A stretch of 64,000 bases of DNA from assembly GCA_035546335.1 (NCBI GenBank), contig DATKDP010000016.1, positions 62,001 through 126,000 on the forward strand, read 5' to 3'. Positions within the stretch are counted from its first letter, which is position 1. Every line of letters begins with the position of its first letter. Position numbers and translations under genes: made by a program. The stretch comes from DATKDP01 sp035546335. Lineage in GTDB: Bacteria > Acidobacteriota > Thermoanaerobaculia > Gp7-AA8. Shown here in pieces: positions 52,737-61,261 of the stretch. The notes under the pieces are model-generated. The model searched no databases. It was not told the DNA's origin and saw only the letters and a list, made by a program, of their open reading frames with translations.

Positions 52737-53272
52737 CGCACCCTCGAGACGCGGGCTTCCTTCCATGCCGTCGAAATCTCCCACGGGATGACGTAGAAAA
52801 GAAATCCGCGCGTGACGTCTGCCTTGGCCCGCACAACAAGCTTGCTCGGCCGGAAGCTGCCGATTGGCAGCAGATCCTCCTCTTCGATCGTCGTCATCCG
52901 CTCCTTCAGTCTTTCGAGGTCGGTGAATGTCTCGGAGCGAACCAGCCGCCGGTCTCTTCGATAATTCAGCAGGTACTCGTGCGTCAGCGAGTTGAAGGTG
53001 CAGACGACCTCGATGGTGGAGCCGGCTGCGAGCGTGTCGAACCAGCGCGGTCTCCGGCGGACCATTTCGATGTGATAGGTGAATCCGGTCGGCAGCCCGC
53101 TGCGAAGGGCCTTCTCCAACTCCTCGTTGTCGAAGGCGTTCTCGAGCGAAAAATGGACGCTGACCTGGGTTCCATTCAGAGTCGCTGTCAGAGCGGTCAC
53201 TCGCGGCTCCTGCGCCTGAAGAACGCCAGGGCCGAGGGCGAGGAGGATGACGAGGAAGAGAGTCGGAACCAT
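52733..53272 (-). CDS. DUF4390 family secreted protein
   Basis: The protein has 179 residues. A signal peptide ('LFLVILLALGPGVLQAQEPR') is followed by a DUF4390 domain: 'ALTATLNGTQVSVHFSLENA', 'RSGLPTGFTYHIEMVRRRPR' and 'GFLFYVIPWEISTAWKEARV'. The family is regularly found directly before NtrY-type kinases and may modulate them, an inference from position. The ATG at 53272 gives the best signal peptide; a GTG at 53290 is an alternative and neither has a good ribosome binding site. It overlaps ntrY by 4 bp. Confidence 0.88.
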   Translation of the reverse strand: MVPTLFLVILLALGPGVLQAQEPRVTALTATLNGTQVSVHFSLENAFDNEELEKALRSGLPTGFTYHIEMVRRRPRWFDTLAAGSTIEVVCTFNSLTHEYLLNYRRDRRLVRSETFTDLERLKERMTTIEEEDLLPIGSFRPSKLVVRAKADVTRGFLFYVIPWEISTAWKEARVSRVR

Positions 53273-53325
53273 GTGTGGCTTTTCTACCACACCAGAAGCG
53301 GCAACGCCTCGAAATTATTCGAGCG

Positions 53326-54219
53326 TCACATCGCTCCCGCGGGGGCGCTCTGTACGACCTCCCCCAGACTCGACTCATCGAGATCCCACGCAGTGGGGGA
53401 GGCGAGCAGAGTGGCTACGAATTTCGAATGGAGAGCATGTCCTGCCCGGTTCGCGGTGATCTCTCCCACCAGCGGACGCCCGAGGAGGGCGAGATCGCCG
53501 AGGAGATCGAGAACCTTGTGGCGGACGAATTCGTCGCGGAAGCGCAGGCCGCCGCTCACGACACCCTGGTCGTCGAGAACGATGCAGTTCTCGATCGAGC
53601 CGCCACGGGCCAGACCCGCGGCGCGAAGGTGCTCCACGTCGCGGAGGAACCCGAATGTGCGCGCGGGAGCGATCTTCCGGATGAACGACTCGCGATCGAA
53701 AACGAATCGGATGGACTGCCTGCGGATCAGAGGATGAGAAAAATCGATTCGATAGTTGAGCGAAAGGCGGTTGGAGGGGGCGATGCGGATGCTCTTTTCC
53801 CCGTCGGTCACTTCGATCGGCCTCTTGATTCGCAGCACGGCGATCTTCTCGCCAAGCTCCTCGACCCCTGCCGCCTGAACGAGATGGATGAATGGCAATG
53901 CACTCCCGTCGATGATCGGAACTTCTGCGCCGCTGATCAGGATGTCGAGGTCGGTGATGCCGGAGGCGATGATGGCCGAAAGAAGATGTTCGACGGTCCC
54001 GATCGATACGTCGTCCTTGCCGACCGTCGTGGCGTGATCGAGCGCCGTGGTGGAGGATTGCAGAGCGGGGATCCGAAGATCGTTCAGATCTGTCCGCACG
54101 AAGACGATGCCGTTGCCCGGGACCGCGGGGCGCAGCTCGATCCGCGTGTGGATGCCGGAGTGCAGGCCGATGCCCTCGATCGCAACTGGAGCCTTGATGC
54201 TCTTTCGTTCCTGGTGCAT
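53326..54219 (-). CDS. lpxC: UDP-3-O-acyl-N-acetylglucosamine deacetylase
   Basis: LpxC is the committed step of lipid A synthesis, and its presence shows an LPS outer membrane. The protein has 297 residues. Zinc ligands are visible: His78 in 'SIGTVEHLLSAI', and His234 with Asp238 in 'DEFVRHKVLDLLGDL'; His261 follows in 'NRAGHALHSKF'. 'DILISGAEVPIIDGSALPF' is diagnostic. I chose the ATG at 54219, where AAGGA lies 6 nt upstream; an ATG at 54261 would add 14 residues. It heads the lpxC-DUF4390-ntrY-ntrX run, so the envelope gene and its sensor may share regulation. Confidence 0.96.
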   Translation of the reverse strand: MHQERKSIKAPVAIEGIGLHSGIHTRIELRPAVPGNGIVFVRTDLNDLRIPALQSSTTALDHATTVGKDDVSIGTVEHLLSAIIASGITDLDILISGAEVPIIDGSALPFIHLVQAAGVEELGEKIAVLRIKRPIEVTDGEKSIRIAPSNRLSLNYRIDFSHPLIRRQSIRFVFDRESFIRKIAPARTFGFLRDVEHLRAAGLARGGSIENCIVLDDQGVVSGGLRFRDEFVRHKVLDLLGDLALLGRPLVGEITANRAGHALHSKFVATLLASPTAWDLDESSLGEVVQSAPAGAM

Positions 54220-54417
54220 TGGGTGTCCTTGGACGACACCGGGCTCTTGAGCATTCGCCATGCCATGATCCGGTCGTGATGTCTGTCGTAGTATCTGCAT
54301 TAAAATCAGTGTTTTACCAATTATTGACGCGGGGCTGCGTTGCCCGAGGTGTGGCGAGTATGAGGCACCACTGTCGTGAAAAGGCCACACTTCGAGGATC
54401 GCGCTGAAGCTGCCGGG

Positions 54418-54423
54418 TATACT
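54418..54423 (+). promoter_or_regulatory. Candidate leaderless -10 box (TATACT)
   Basis: TATACT ends 9 nt before the ATG at 54433 of the HD-GYP gene, and no Shine-Dalgarno motif lies between. It supports that start over the earlier one at 54376. Confidence 0.5.
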
Positions 54424-54432
54424 TGGGCGCGC

Positions 54433-56052
54433 ATGGATCCGCAGATCGCCTCGATCGAGCCGAAACTGAAGGAGATCCTCTATCGCTGTCTCGAAGAGAT
54501 CAAGGCGACCAAGGCGGCGCTCTACCTGATGGGGGAGCCGGAGAACCTCTACATGCTCGTGACGCAATACGGGCCGAGAACGCTCTGGCGTCGTGAGATC
54601 CCGCCCAAAGACGATGTGATCGAGCGGCTGGTGGTCAAACGATCGCCGTTCTTCGTGAACAGTCTGACGGAGGATCCGCGGTTTTCGGAGCTTCTCTTCA
54701 ATTCGGATTCGACGCGCATGCTCGTCACGCCGATTTACTCCCGGGGCAAGCTCGTCGGATTGATCGACATGCGCGACAAGGCCGGCAAGGTGCAGTTCAC
54801 CTCATCGGATCTGCAGCAGGCTCATAAGATCACCGAGCAGTTCCTGGAGGTGTTCACCGAGAACGGACTCTACGGTCAGCGCAAGGTTGCGCTCGTGCAG
54901 CCGCCGCAAACTCCCGCAGCACGCCCGGCGGTTGCTGACAACCAGGCCGCGCCGGCGATCGACACGCCGGCATCGACGGCACTTCTGATCGAGAAATCGA
55001 AACGTGCCGTCTCGAGCGGGCTGCTGCGCTCCCGAAGCGGGACGGAGACCCTGAACGAGGCCCAGGTGGCGGCGGCCGGTCTGATTCTGCCGTCGATTCT
55101 CTCTTTGCCCGGAGTCGTGATGGCGGCCTTCTCTTCGTTCGGAAAGCTGGGCGGATATCAGGCGGTGGTGGCGACGGCGCGGGTCACCGAGGAAGCGCTC
55201 GAGCAGTTCCAGGCGAAGTTGCGGGCATGGTTGCAGAAAAGAGAGGAACCGGAGCGGCTGACCAGGACGATGATCACCTATCCTCACGGAACGGCCGGAA
55301 CGCCGATCGAGCCGCACCGGCTGATCTCGATGCTGAGTGCCCCGGTGCAGGCTCGCAGCCTGAAGGGCCTGGTGCTGACGGCGGCATTCGAGATGCCGCC
55401 GAGTCCGCATACGAAGAACGAGCTGACGACGTTTCTCAGGCAGATCCAGCAGATGGCCGACTATTCGATCGCGCACGAGCGATTGCAGTCGCTCAACCAG
55501 CGGATCGCCGAACGGCTTCTCGAGCCCGACTTTCAGAACTTCCCGGCTCTGGTGGCACATTCGCGCCGGGTCGCCGATCTGGCCGAGCGGTTCGGAAATC
55601 ATCTCGGGCTCGACTCCGCGGAGATCGAAACGTTGCGCGTCGCGGGCCTGGTCCACGATGTGGGGATGCGGCTGCTCGACTACCGGAATCTCTATCGAAA
55701 AACGACTCCGACGGCGGAAGAGCTGAAGATTCTGCGCGAGCATCCCGTGGTCAGCGCTGCGATCGTGGCTCAGTCGCCGCTCGGATCGGATGTGGCGAAT
55801 GTCGTCCTGCTGCATCACGAGCGGGTCGACGGAACCGGGTATCCGAACGGTCTGCGCGGCGAGGCGATCCCTCTGGCCTCGAGGATTCTTCATATCTGCG
55901 AGGCGTACGACGCAATGACCGCAACCGACTCCTATCAGGCGGCGCTTCCTCCCGCTTCGGCGCTGGCCAAGATCAAGAGGGCGGGGGGGACGCAGTTCGA
56001 CGAGACGCTCGCCGCGAAATTCTCGGAGATGCTCGTCTCCTCGCCGGCCTGA
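54433..56052 (+). CDS. GAF and HD-GYP domain protein (putative cyclic di-GMP phosphodiesterase)
   Basis: The protein has 539 residues. Residues 1-150 form a GAF-like sensor ('ATKAALYLMGEPENLYMLVT', 'LVTPIYSRGKLVGLIDMRDK'), the middle is another GAF-like region, and the C-terminus is an HD-GYP domain: 'LVAHSRRVADLAERFGNHLG', 'GLVHDVGMRLLDY', 'EHPVVSAAIV' and 'LLHHERVDGTGYPNGLRGEA'. The HD pair and the GYP motif are intact, so hydrolysis of cyclic di-GMP (or a related cyclic dinucleotide) is expected. The ATG at 54433 is supported by a TATACT box 9 nt upstream. It stands divergent from lpxC. Confidence 0.92.
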   Translation: MDPQIASIEPKLKEILYRCLEEIKATKAALYLMGEPENLYMLVTQYGPRTLWRREIPPKDDVIERLVVKRSPFFVNSLTEDPRFSELLFNSDSTRMLVTPIYSRGKLVGLIDMRDKAGKVQFTSSDLQQAHKITEQFLEVFTENGLYGQRKVALVQPPQTPAARPAVADNQAAPAIDTPASTALLIEKSKRAVSSGLLRSRSGTETLNEAQVAAAGLILPSILSLPGVVMAAFSSFGKLGGYQAVVATARVTEEALEQFQAKLRAWLQKREEPERLTRTMITYPHGTAGTPIEPHRLISMLSAPVQARSLKGLVLTAAFEMPPSPHTKNELTTFLRQIQQMADYSIAHERLQSLNQRIAERLLEPDFQNFPALVAHSRRVADLAERFGNHLGLDSAEIETLRVAGLVHDVGMRLLDYRNLYRKTTPTAEELKILREHPVVSAAIVAQSPLGSDVANVVLLHHERVDGTGYPNGLRGEAIPLASRILHICEAYDAMTATDSYQAALPPASALAKIKRAGGTQFDETLAAKFSEMLVSSPA

Positions 56053-56059
56053 TCCCATG

Positions 56060-56065
56060 TAGAAT
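56060..56065 (+). promoter_or_regulatory. Candidate leaderless -10 box (TAGAAT) of smpB
   Basis: TAGAAT lies 9 nt before the ATG of smpB, right after the HD-GYP stop. No Shine-Dalgarno motif is present. Confidence 0.5.
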
Positions 56066-56074
56066 CGCACGCCC

Positions 56075-56548
56075 ATGGCGAAGGCGAAGATGGAGTCGGG
56101 TGAGAAGCTGATCGCTTCGAACCGCAAGGCCTTTCACGACTATCACCTGCTCGATCGGTACGAGGCAGGGATCGAACTGACGGGCACCGAGGTGAAATCG
56201 CTGCGCGACGGGAAGGCGAATCTCAAAGACAGCTACGTTCTCTTTCGCGCCGGTGAGGCCTTTCTGGTCGGAGCCCACATCTCTCCGTACTCACACGGCA
56301 ACATTCAGAATCACGAGCCTGAGAGAGTGAGGAGACTTCTGCTCCACAGAAAGGAGATCGAACGGCTGACCACCGCCGTGGTGGAAAAGGGATTGACCGT
56401 CGTTCCGTTGCGCCTCTATTTCCGCGGAAGCATCGTCAAGATCGAGATCGCGGTGGTGCGAGGCAAGCAGCTGCACGACAAGAGAGAGACCGAGCGGAAA
56501 AAAGAGGCCGACCGGGAGGCGGCAGCGGCAATCAAGCAGCGGAGATGA
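56075..56548 (+). CDS. smpB: SsrA-binding protein SmpB
   Basis: SmpB binds tmRNA and delivers it to stalled ribosomes. The protein has 157 residues: 'NRKAFHDYHLLDRYEAGIEL', 'GTEVKSLRDGKANLKDSYV', 'ISPYSHGNIQNHEPERVRRL' and 'LLHRKEI' are typical, and the basic C-terminal tail ('RETERKKEADREAAAAIKQR') enters the mRNA channel. The start is ATG 56075; an ATG five codons later is possible. The tmRNA gene is not in the window. It lies downstream of the HD-GYP gene but has its own TAGAAT box. Confidence 0.97.
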   Translation: MAKAKMESGEKLIASNRKAFHDYHLLDRYEAGIELTGTEVKSLRDGKANLKDSYVLFRAGEAFLVGAHISPYSHGNIQNHEPERVRRLLLHRKEIERLTTAVVEKGLTVVPLRLYFRGSIVKIEIAVVRGKQLHDKRETERKKEADREAAAAIKQRR

Positions 56549-56578
56549 ATCCGTTCGCTTCCTGATCCTGCGGGGTGT

Positions 56579-56584
56579 TACAAT
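56579..56584 (+). promoter_or_regulatory. Candidate -10 box (TACAAT) of the GAPDH-like gene
   Basis: TTACAAT lies 47 nt upstream of the ATG at 56632, giving a leader that contains the GAGGGAG ribosome binding site. The -35 region is weak. Confidence 0.4.
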
Positions 56585-56631
56585 CCGCGGCTCTCAGCCG
56601 AAGTCATTCAATACGAGGGAGATCGAACTTC

Positions 56632-57696
56632 ATGGGGAGTGACCGGAAGAACGTCGTTCATGTCGTCGGCACAGGCACGATCGGCGAGCCGCTCATCGGC
56701 CTGTTCACGGACTTCAAGGAGACGTGGGGAATCGACGAGGTGACCTTTCACAAGCGAACCCCGAAGGCGGACGACAAGGCGCTCGTCGAGCATCTGCTCC
56801 GCAGGGGAGCCAAGCTCGTCGTCGACGAGCAGGCACGGCCGGAGTTCGAGTCGCTGGGGCATCGAGTTTCGTTTTCCACCGAGGAAGCGCTCGAGCGGGC
56901 GAGCGTCGTGGTCGACTGCACGCCCGCCGGCAATGAGAACAAGGCGAAGTACTACGATCGGCTGAAGGGTCCGAGAGGATTCCTCGCGCAGGGCTCGGAA
57001 TTCGGGTTTGGAAAGCCGTACGCCCTGGGGATCAACGATGCGGTCGTCTCGGCCGACGATCGTTTCGTGCAGGTCGTCTCGTGCAACACGCACAACATCT
57101 CGGTGCTGATCAAGACTCTGGCCGTTCGGGAGTCGGCGATCGATCTCGGGCGCGGGCGGTTCGTCTGCATGCGACGGGCGAACGACGTTTCCGATGCCAA
57201 ATCGTTCCTCGCGGCACCGGAGGCCGGGAAGCATGATGACCCGGAGTTCGGAACCCATCATGCGCGCGACGCATATCACCTCTTTCAGACTCTCGGCACG
57301 AAGCTCGACCTTTTTTCGTCGGCCATCAAGATCAACACCCAGTACATGCACACCCTCTGGTTCGATCTCGAGCTGAACTTCGACACGACCCTGGAAGAAG
57401 TGCGCGCTGCGCTGCGAAACAACCCGAGAGTGGCGATCACCAACAAGCGATCGTCGAATCAGATCTTCTCTTTCGGGCGTGATCACGGTTATTACGGCCG
57501 GATTCTTTCGCAAACCGTCGTCCCGCTACCGACCATCGCTCTTTCGCAGCCGAACAGAATCGTCGGCTTCTGTTACACCCCTCAGGACGGCAACTCGCTT
57601 CTTTCCTCCGTTGCCGCCACGCTTCTCTATCTGCACACGGAGGTTTCCGAGGAGATGCTCTCGGTGCTCCGGCCTTACATTTTCAGGGAGATCTGA
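56632..57696 (+). CDS. Type II (archaeal-like) glyceraldehyde-3-phosphate dehydrogenase homolog
   Basis: The protein has 354 residues. 'VVHVVGTGTIGEPLIGLFTD' is a Rossmann start, 'ASVVVDCTPAGNENKAKYYD' matches the 'DCTPEG..AKN' stretch of archaeal GAPDH, and 'FVQVVSCNTHNISVLIKTL' matches its catalytic 'VVSCNTTGL' segment with Cys151. 'INTQYMHTLWFDLELNFDTT' and 'NNPRVAITNK' follow the family order. Archaeal type II GAPDH works in gluconeogenic or glycolytic flux with NAD(P). Substitutions after the Cys (His-Asn for Thr-Gly) leave open whether the substrate is the same. The ATG has GAGGGAG about 10 nt upstream. No other glycolytic gene is adjacent. Confidence 0.8.
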   Translation: MGSDRKNVVHVVGTGTIGEPLIGLFTDFKETWGIDEVTFHKRTPKADDKALVEHLLRRGAKLVVDEQARPEFESLGHRVSFSTEEALERASVVVDCTPAGNENKAKYYDRLKGPRGFLAQGSEFGFGKPYALGINDAVVSADDRFVQVVSCNTHNISVLIKTLAVRESAIDLGRGRFVCMRRANDVSDAKSFLAAPEAGKHDDPEFGTHHARDAYHLFQTLGTKLDLFSSAIKINTQYMHTLWFDLELNFDTTLEEVRAALRNNPRVAITNKRSSNQIFSFGRDHGYYGRILSQTVVPLPTIALSQPNRIVGFCYTPQDGNSLLSSVAATLLYLHTEVSEEMLSVLRPYIFREI

Positions 57697-57736
57697 ACCG
57701 ACCGCGAGCGCGGAGGCGGTCCCAGTGAAGACGCAT

Positions 57737-57766
57737 TTGACCTTCCTCGAAACCATTCGCTAGAGT
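57737..57766 (+). promoter_or_regulatory. Promoter of accD (TTGACC-18-TAGAGT), near-leaderless
   Basis: TTGACC (57737-57742), an 18-bp spacer and TAGAGT (57761-57766) form the best sigma-70-like promoter in the window. The ATG of accD follows 9 nt after the -10 box, so transcription would begin at or next to the start codon. Confidence 0.65.
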
Positions 57767-57775
57767 CGAATCGCC

Positions 57776-58624
57776 ATGGCCTGGTTCAAGAAAGAGAAGA
57801 AGCCGAAGGAGCCGATCGAGCAGCGCGCCTCGACGATTCCGGAGGGTCTCTGGATCAAGTGCGAAGGATGCCGAGAGATCGTCTACAAGAAAGAGGTCGA
57901 GCAAAACTTCAACGTTTGCCCGAAGTGCGGGCAACACTTCCGAATCTCGGCGACGGAACGGCTGGAGATGCTGTTCGACGACGCCCCCTACAAGGAGATC
58001 GCGTCGAACATTCATTCAGGCGACCCGCTGGAATTTCGCGACACGAAGCGATATCGCGAGCGGCTGAAGGTTTACGAAAGTCGAGTCGGAAGGGGAGATG
58101 CGGTTCTGTGCGCCGAGGGTAAACTCGATGGTCGCCCGGTCGTGATCTGTGCCATGGAGTATTCGTTCATGGGGGGATCGATGGGCTCGGTGGTGGGGGA
58201 GAAGATCACGCTGGCAATCGAGCGGGCGATCGACAAGAAGTGGCCCGTCATCATCGTGTCGTGCTCGGGGGGCGCCAGGATGCAAGAGGGAATCCTCTCG
58301 CTCATGCAGATGGCGAAGATCTCCGCGGCGCTCGAGCGCCTGAATGAAGCGCGGCTCCCGTTCGTTTCCGTCCTCACCGATCCCACCACCGGAGGAGTGA
58401 CGGCGTCGTACGCGATGCTGGGAGATCTCAATGTGGCGGAGCCGCGAGCGCTGATCGGGTTTGCCGGTCCGCGGGTGATCGAGCAGACGATTCGCCAGAC
58501 GCTGCCCGAAGGATTTCAGACTTCGGAATTTCTGCTGGAGCATGGGATGGTCGATGTCATCACGAGCCGTGACCAGATGAAGCCGACTCTCGCCCGCTTC
58601 CTCCGTTTCTTTTGCGCCGCCTGA
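57776..58624 (+). CDS. accD: Acetyl-CoA carboxylase carboxyltransferase subunit beta
   Basis: The protein has 282 residues. The N-terminal zinc ribbon is 'WIKCEGCREIVYKKEVEQNF' with 'CPKCGQHFRIS' (four Cys), and the crotonase-like core shows 'YSFMGGSMGSVVGEKITLAI', 'SCSGGARMQEGILSLMQMAK' and 'DPTTGGVTASYAMLGD'. It transfers the carboxyl group from biotin to acetyl-CoA in fatty-acid synthesis; accA is elsewhere. The stop is followed at once by the TTG of folC, the common accD-folC arrangement. Confidence 0.97.
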   Translation: MAWFKKEKKPKEPIEQRASTIPEGLWIKCEGCREIVYKKEVEQNFNVCPKCGQHFRISATERLEMLFDDAPYKEIASNIHSGDPLEFRDTKRYRERLKVYESRVGRGDAVLCAEGKLDGRPVVICAMEYSFMGGSMGSVVGEKITLAIERAIDKKWPVIIVSCSGGARMQEGILSLMQMAKISAALERLNEARLPFVSVLTDPTTGGVTASYAMLGDLNVAEPRALIGFAGPRVIEQTIRQTLPEGFQTSEFLLEHGMVDVITSRDQMKPTLARFLRFFCAA

Positions 58625-59902
58625 TTGAACGACGACATTCGATACCTCGATTCGCTGGCTGGAAGCGGCATCCGTCCCGGTCTGGCGCGGATGAAGAGCC
58701 TGCTGCGCGCGGCCGGCAATCCGGAGCGCACGCTGGCTACGGTCATCGTCGCCGGAACGAACGGCAAGGGATCGACCGCCGCGACGCTCGCTTCGATTCT
58801 GACCGCTGCCGGTTATCGCACAGGCCTCTACACCTCCCCTCATCTGGTCGATCTCCGCGAGCGCTGGACCATCGATCGAATCGCCGTCTCGATGCCCGGG
58901 CTGCGGAGGGCGATTCGGCGTCTGCGCTCCCTCGTCGCCGCGACTTCCGTGAGGCCGACGCACTTCGAGGCGCTCACACTCGTCGCCTTCTTTCTCTTTC
59001 AGGACGAGCGATGCGATGCGGTCGTTCTCGAGGCCGGCCTGGGAGGCCGGCTGGATGCGACGAACGTCACCTCCCCGGTCGCTGCTCTGATCACCTCGAT
59101 CGGGATCGACCATCGCGAGATCCTCGGGAATACCCTTCGGAGCATCGCGCGGGAAAAGGGAGGAGTGATTCATCGGGGGGCGATCGTGCTGACGAGCTGC
59201 GAAGACGAGGGCATCGTCGATACGCTTCGCCGGCGCGCAGGTGTGGTGCGTGCCGCGGCGTTTCATCGCGTCGCGTTAGAGACGAATGCGTCGGCGGTGA
59301 GGGAAGAGATCCGCCGGCTCCGGTTCCGGCTCGTGACGCCCGAAGCAACGTATCGGCTCGAGTCTCCGCTGCCGGGCCTCCATCAGGTGGAGAACATTGC
59401 ACTCGCGGTACGGGCGGCGGAACGGCTGGTTTCGCGCTTCCCGCGAATCGGGCGGGACGCGATCAGACGCGGAGTGGCGATGACCAGGTGGCGGGGCCGG
59501 CTCGAATCATTCGAGCTGGAGGGCAAGCACGTCGTCGTCGATGGGGCCCACAACCGCGATGCCGCCTGCAAGGTCGCACGATTCATCGAGCGGCATCTCC
59601 ACTCTCCTCGACTTCTCGTGCTGGGAATCATGAGAGACAAGGAAGTGGCGGCGATTGCTTCGGCTCTCGTTCCTCTGTTCGACTCGGTGATCGTCACCGA
59701 GCCCGATCCTCTGCGCGGTGCGGCCGTGAGCGAGCTCGAGGCGATCGTAGCCTCTCATGGCCTGCGCGCCCTCGCTGTGCGAGATCCGCGTGCGGCGGTC
59801 CGGCGGGCTCTTCGCGCCCGCGAGACGACCGTCGTCGTCTGCGGGTCGCTCTATCTCGCCGGGGCGGCGATTGGCGTGCTCGATCGGCGGAGCCGCGGGT
59901 GA
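58625..59902 (+). CDS. folC: Bifunctional folylpolyglutamate synthase / dihydrofolate synthase
   Basis: The protein has 425 residues. It carries the Mur-ligase-like P-loop 'VIVAGTNGKGSTAATLASIL', the folate-family 'GLYTSPHLVDLRERWTIDR', 'VVLEAGLGGRLDATNV', 'IDHREILGNTLRSIAREKGG' and 'VVVDGAHNRDAACKVARFI'. It adds glutamate to dihydropteroate and to reduced folates. The start is a TTG directly after the accD TGA, so coupling is expected. glyA, which uses the folate product, lies next downstream. Confidence 0.95.
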   Translation: MNDDIRYLDSLAGSGIRPGLARMKSLLRAAGNPERTLATVIVAGTNGKGSTAATLASILTAAGYRTGLYTSPHLVDLRERWTIDRIAVSMPGLRRAIRRLRSLVAATSVRPTHFEALTLVAFFLFQDERCDAVVLEAGLGGRLDATNVTSPVAALITSIGIDHREILGNTLRSIAREKGGVIHRGAIVLTSCEDEGIVDTLRRRAGVVRAAAFHRVALETNASAVREEIRRLRFRLVTPEATYRLESPLPGLHQVENIALAVRAAERLVSRFPRIGRDAIRRGVAMTRWRGRLESFELEGKHVVVDGAHNRDAACKVARFIERHLHSPRLLVLGIMRDKEVAAIASALVPLFDSVIVTEPDPLRGAAVSELEAIVASHGLRALAVRDPRAAVRRALRARETTVVVCGSLYLAGAAIGVLDRRSRG

Positions 59903-59983
59903 GCAGTTTCATCTCGCCTGCCGCGCACGGCTTGACGTAAGATCGGCCAGGAGTTGACGCACCATCGCGGGAGAGAATCGAAG

Positions 59984-61261
59984 ATGTCGACAATCGGAGA
60001 ATCACGACCGGCCGGCCACAGCGTTTCAGCACGCACCCTGGCGGAAAGCGATCGAGAGATCGCCGATGCGATCGTGCTGGAAACGAAGCGGCAGAACGAG
60101 ACGCTCGAGCTGATCGCATCGGAGAACCATGTTTCTCATGCCGTCCTCGAAGCGATGGGCTCGGTGTTCACGAACAAGTATGCGGAAGGCTATCCGGGGA
60201 AGCGTTATTACGGCGGATGCGGACCGACCGACATTGTCGAGACGATCGCCATCGATCGCGCGAAGGAGCTCTTCGGCGCCGAGCACGTGAACGTCCAGCC
60301 GCATTCCGGCTCCCAGGCCAACATGGCCGTCTACTTCGCCATGCTGAAGCCAGGCGATGTGATCATGGGAATGGACCTCTCCCACGGAGGTCACCTCACT
60401 CACGGACATCCTCTCTCCTACAGCGGCCGCGACTTTCACGTGATCGCGTATGGCGTCGATCGGGAGACCGAGACCATCGACTACGAGCAGATGGAACGCC
60501 TGGCGCAGGAGCACAAGCCGCGGCTGATCATCTGCGGAGCGTCCGCCTACTCGAGAGTCATCGACTTCGAGCGAATTCGGAAGATCGCCGACGATGCGGG
60601 GTCGCTCATGATGGCGGACATCGCGCACATCGCAGGACTGGTGGTCGCGGGCGAGCATCCCTCACCGGTCCCCTACGCCGACTTCGTGACCACGACCACG
60701 CACAAGACGCTCCGCGGGCCGCGCGCCGGCCTGATTCTCTGCAAGGAAGCATACGCAAAGGATCTCGATCGCGCCCTTTTTCCCGGAGTCCAGGGTGGGC
60801 CGCTGGTCCACATCATCGCCGCGAAGGCCGTTGCCTTTCGTGAAGCTCTATCGGAAGAGTTCAAGGAGTATCAGAGGCAGATCGTCCGCAATGCGAAGGC
60901 GCTCTGCAGCACCGTCGCCGGAGCGGGATTCCGGATCGTGTCGCGCGGCACCGACAACCACCTCTTTCTGACGGATGTCTTTTCGAAGGGAATCACCGGA
61001 AAAGACGGTGAGAAGATGCTCGAGGCTGCCGGAATCACGGTCAACAAGAACACGATTCCGTTCGATCAGAACAAACCGATGATCGCTTCGGGCCTGAGGA
61101 TCGGAACCCCTGCGGTGACCACTCGCGGTCTTCGCGAGGGGGAGATGAGCCGCATCGGAGGCATGATCGCGGAAGTCCTCGATTCGAAAGGAGACGCCGG
61201 AGTCATCGCCAGGGTGCGGGGAGAGGTGCTGAGTCTGTGCGAGCGGTTTCCGGTCTACTAG
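59984..61261 (+). CDS. glyA: Serine hydroxymethyltransferase
   Basis: GlyA interconverts serine and glycine with tetrahydrofolate. The protein has 425 residues. The PLP lysine lies in 'VTTTTHKTLRGPRAGLILCK'; other signatures are 'LELIASENHVSHAVLEAMGS', 'NKYAEGYPGKRYYGGC', 'NVQPHSGSQANMAVYFAML' and 'MADIAHIAGLVVAGEHPSPV'. The ATG at 59984 has GGGAG about 10 nt upstream; an ATG ten codons earlier in the open frame is less likely. The stop codon TAG shares its last base with the first unit of heptad element E. Confidence 0.97.
   Translation: MSTIGESRPAGHSVSARTLAESDREIADAIVLETKRQNETLELIASENHVSHAVLEAMGSVFTNKYAEGYPGKRYYGGCGPTDIVETIAIDRAKELFGAEHVNVQPHSGSQANMAVYFAMLKPGDVIMGMDLSHGGHLTHGHPLSYSGRDFHVIAYGVDRETETIDYEQMERLAQEHKPRLIICGASAYSRVIDFERIRKIADDAGSLMMADIAHIAGLVVAGEHPSPVPYADFVTTTTHKTLRGPRAGLILCKEAYAKDLDRALFPGVQGGPLVHIIAAKAVAFREALSEEFKEYQRQIVRNAKALCSTVAGAGFRIVSRGTDNHLFLTDVFSKGITGKDGEKMLEAAGITVNKNTIPFDQNKPMIASGLRIGTPAVTTRGLREGEMSRIGGMIAEVLDSKGDAGVIARVRGEVLSLCERFPVY

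Noticed and set aside
51129..52796. A 555-codon frame antisense to ntrY
   Set aside because: No recognisable motif, charged low-quality composition, and the opposite strand encodes a complete histidine kinase.
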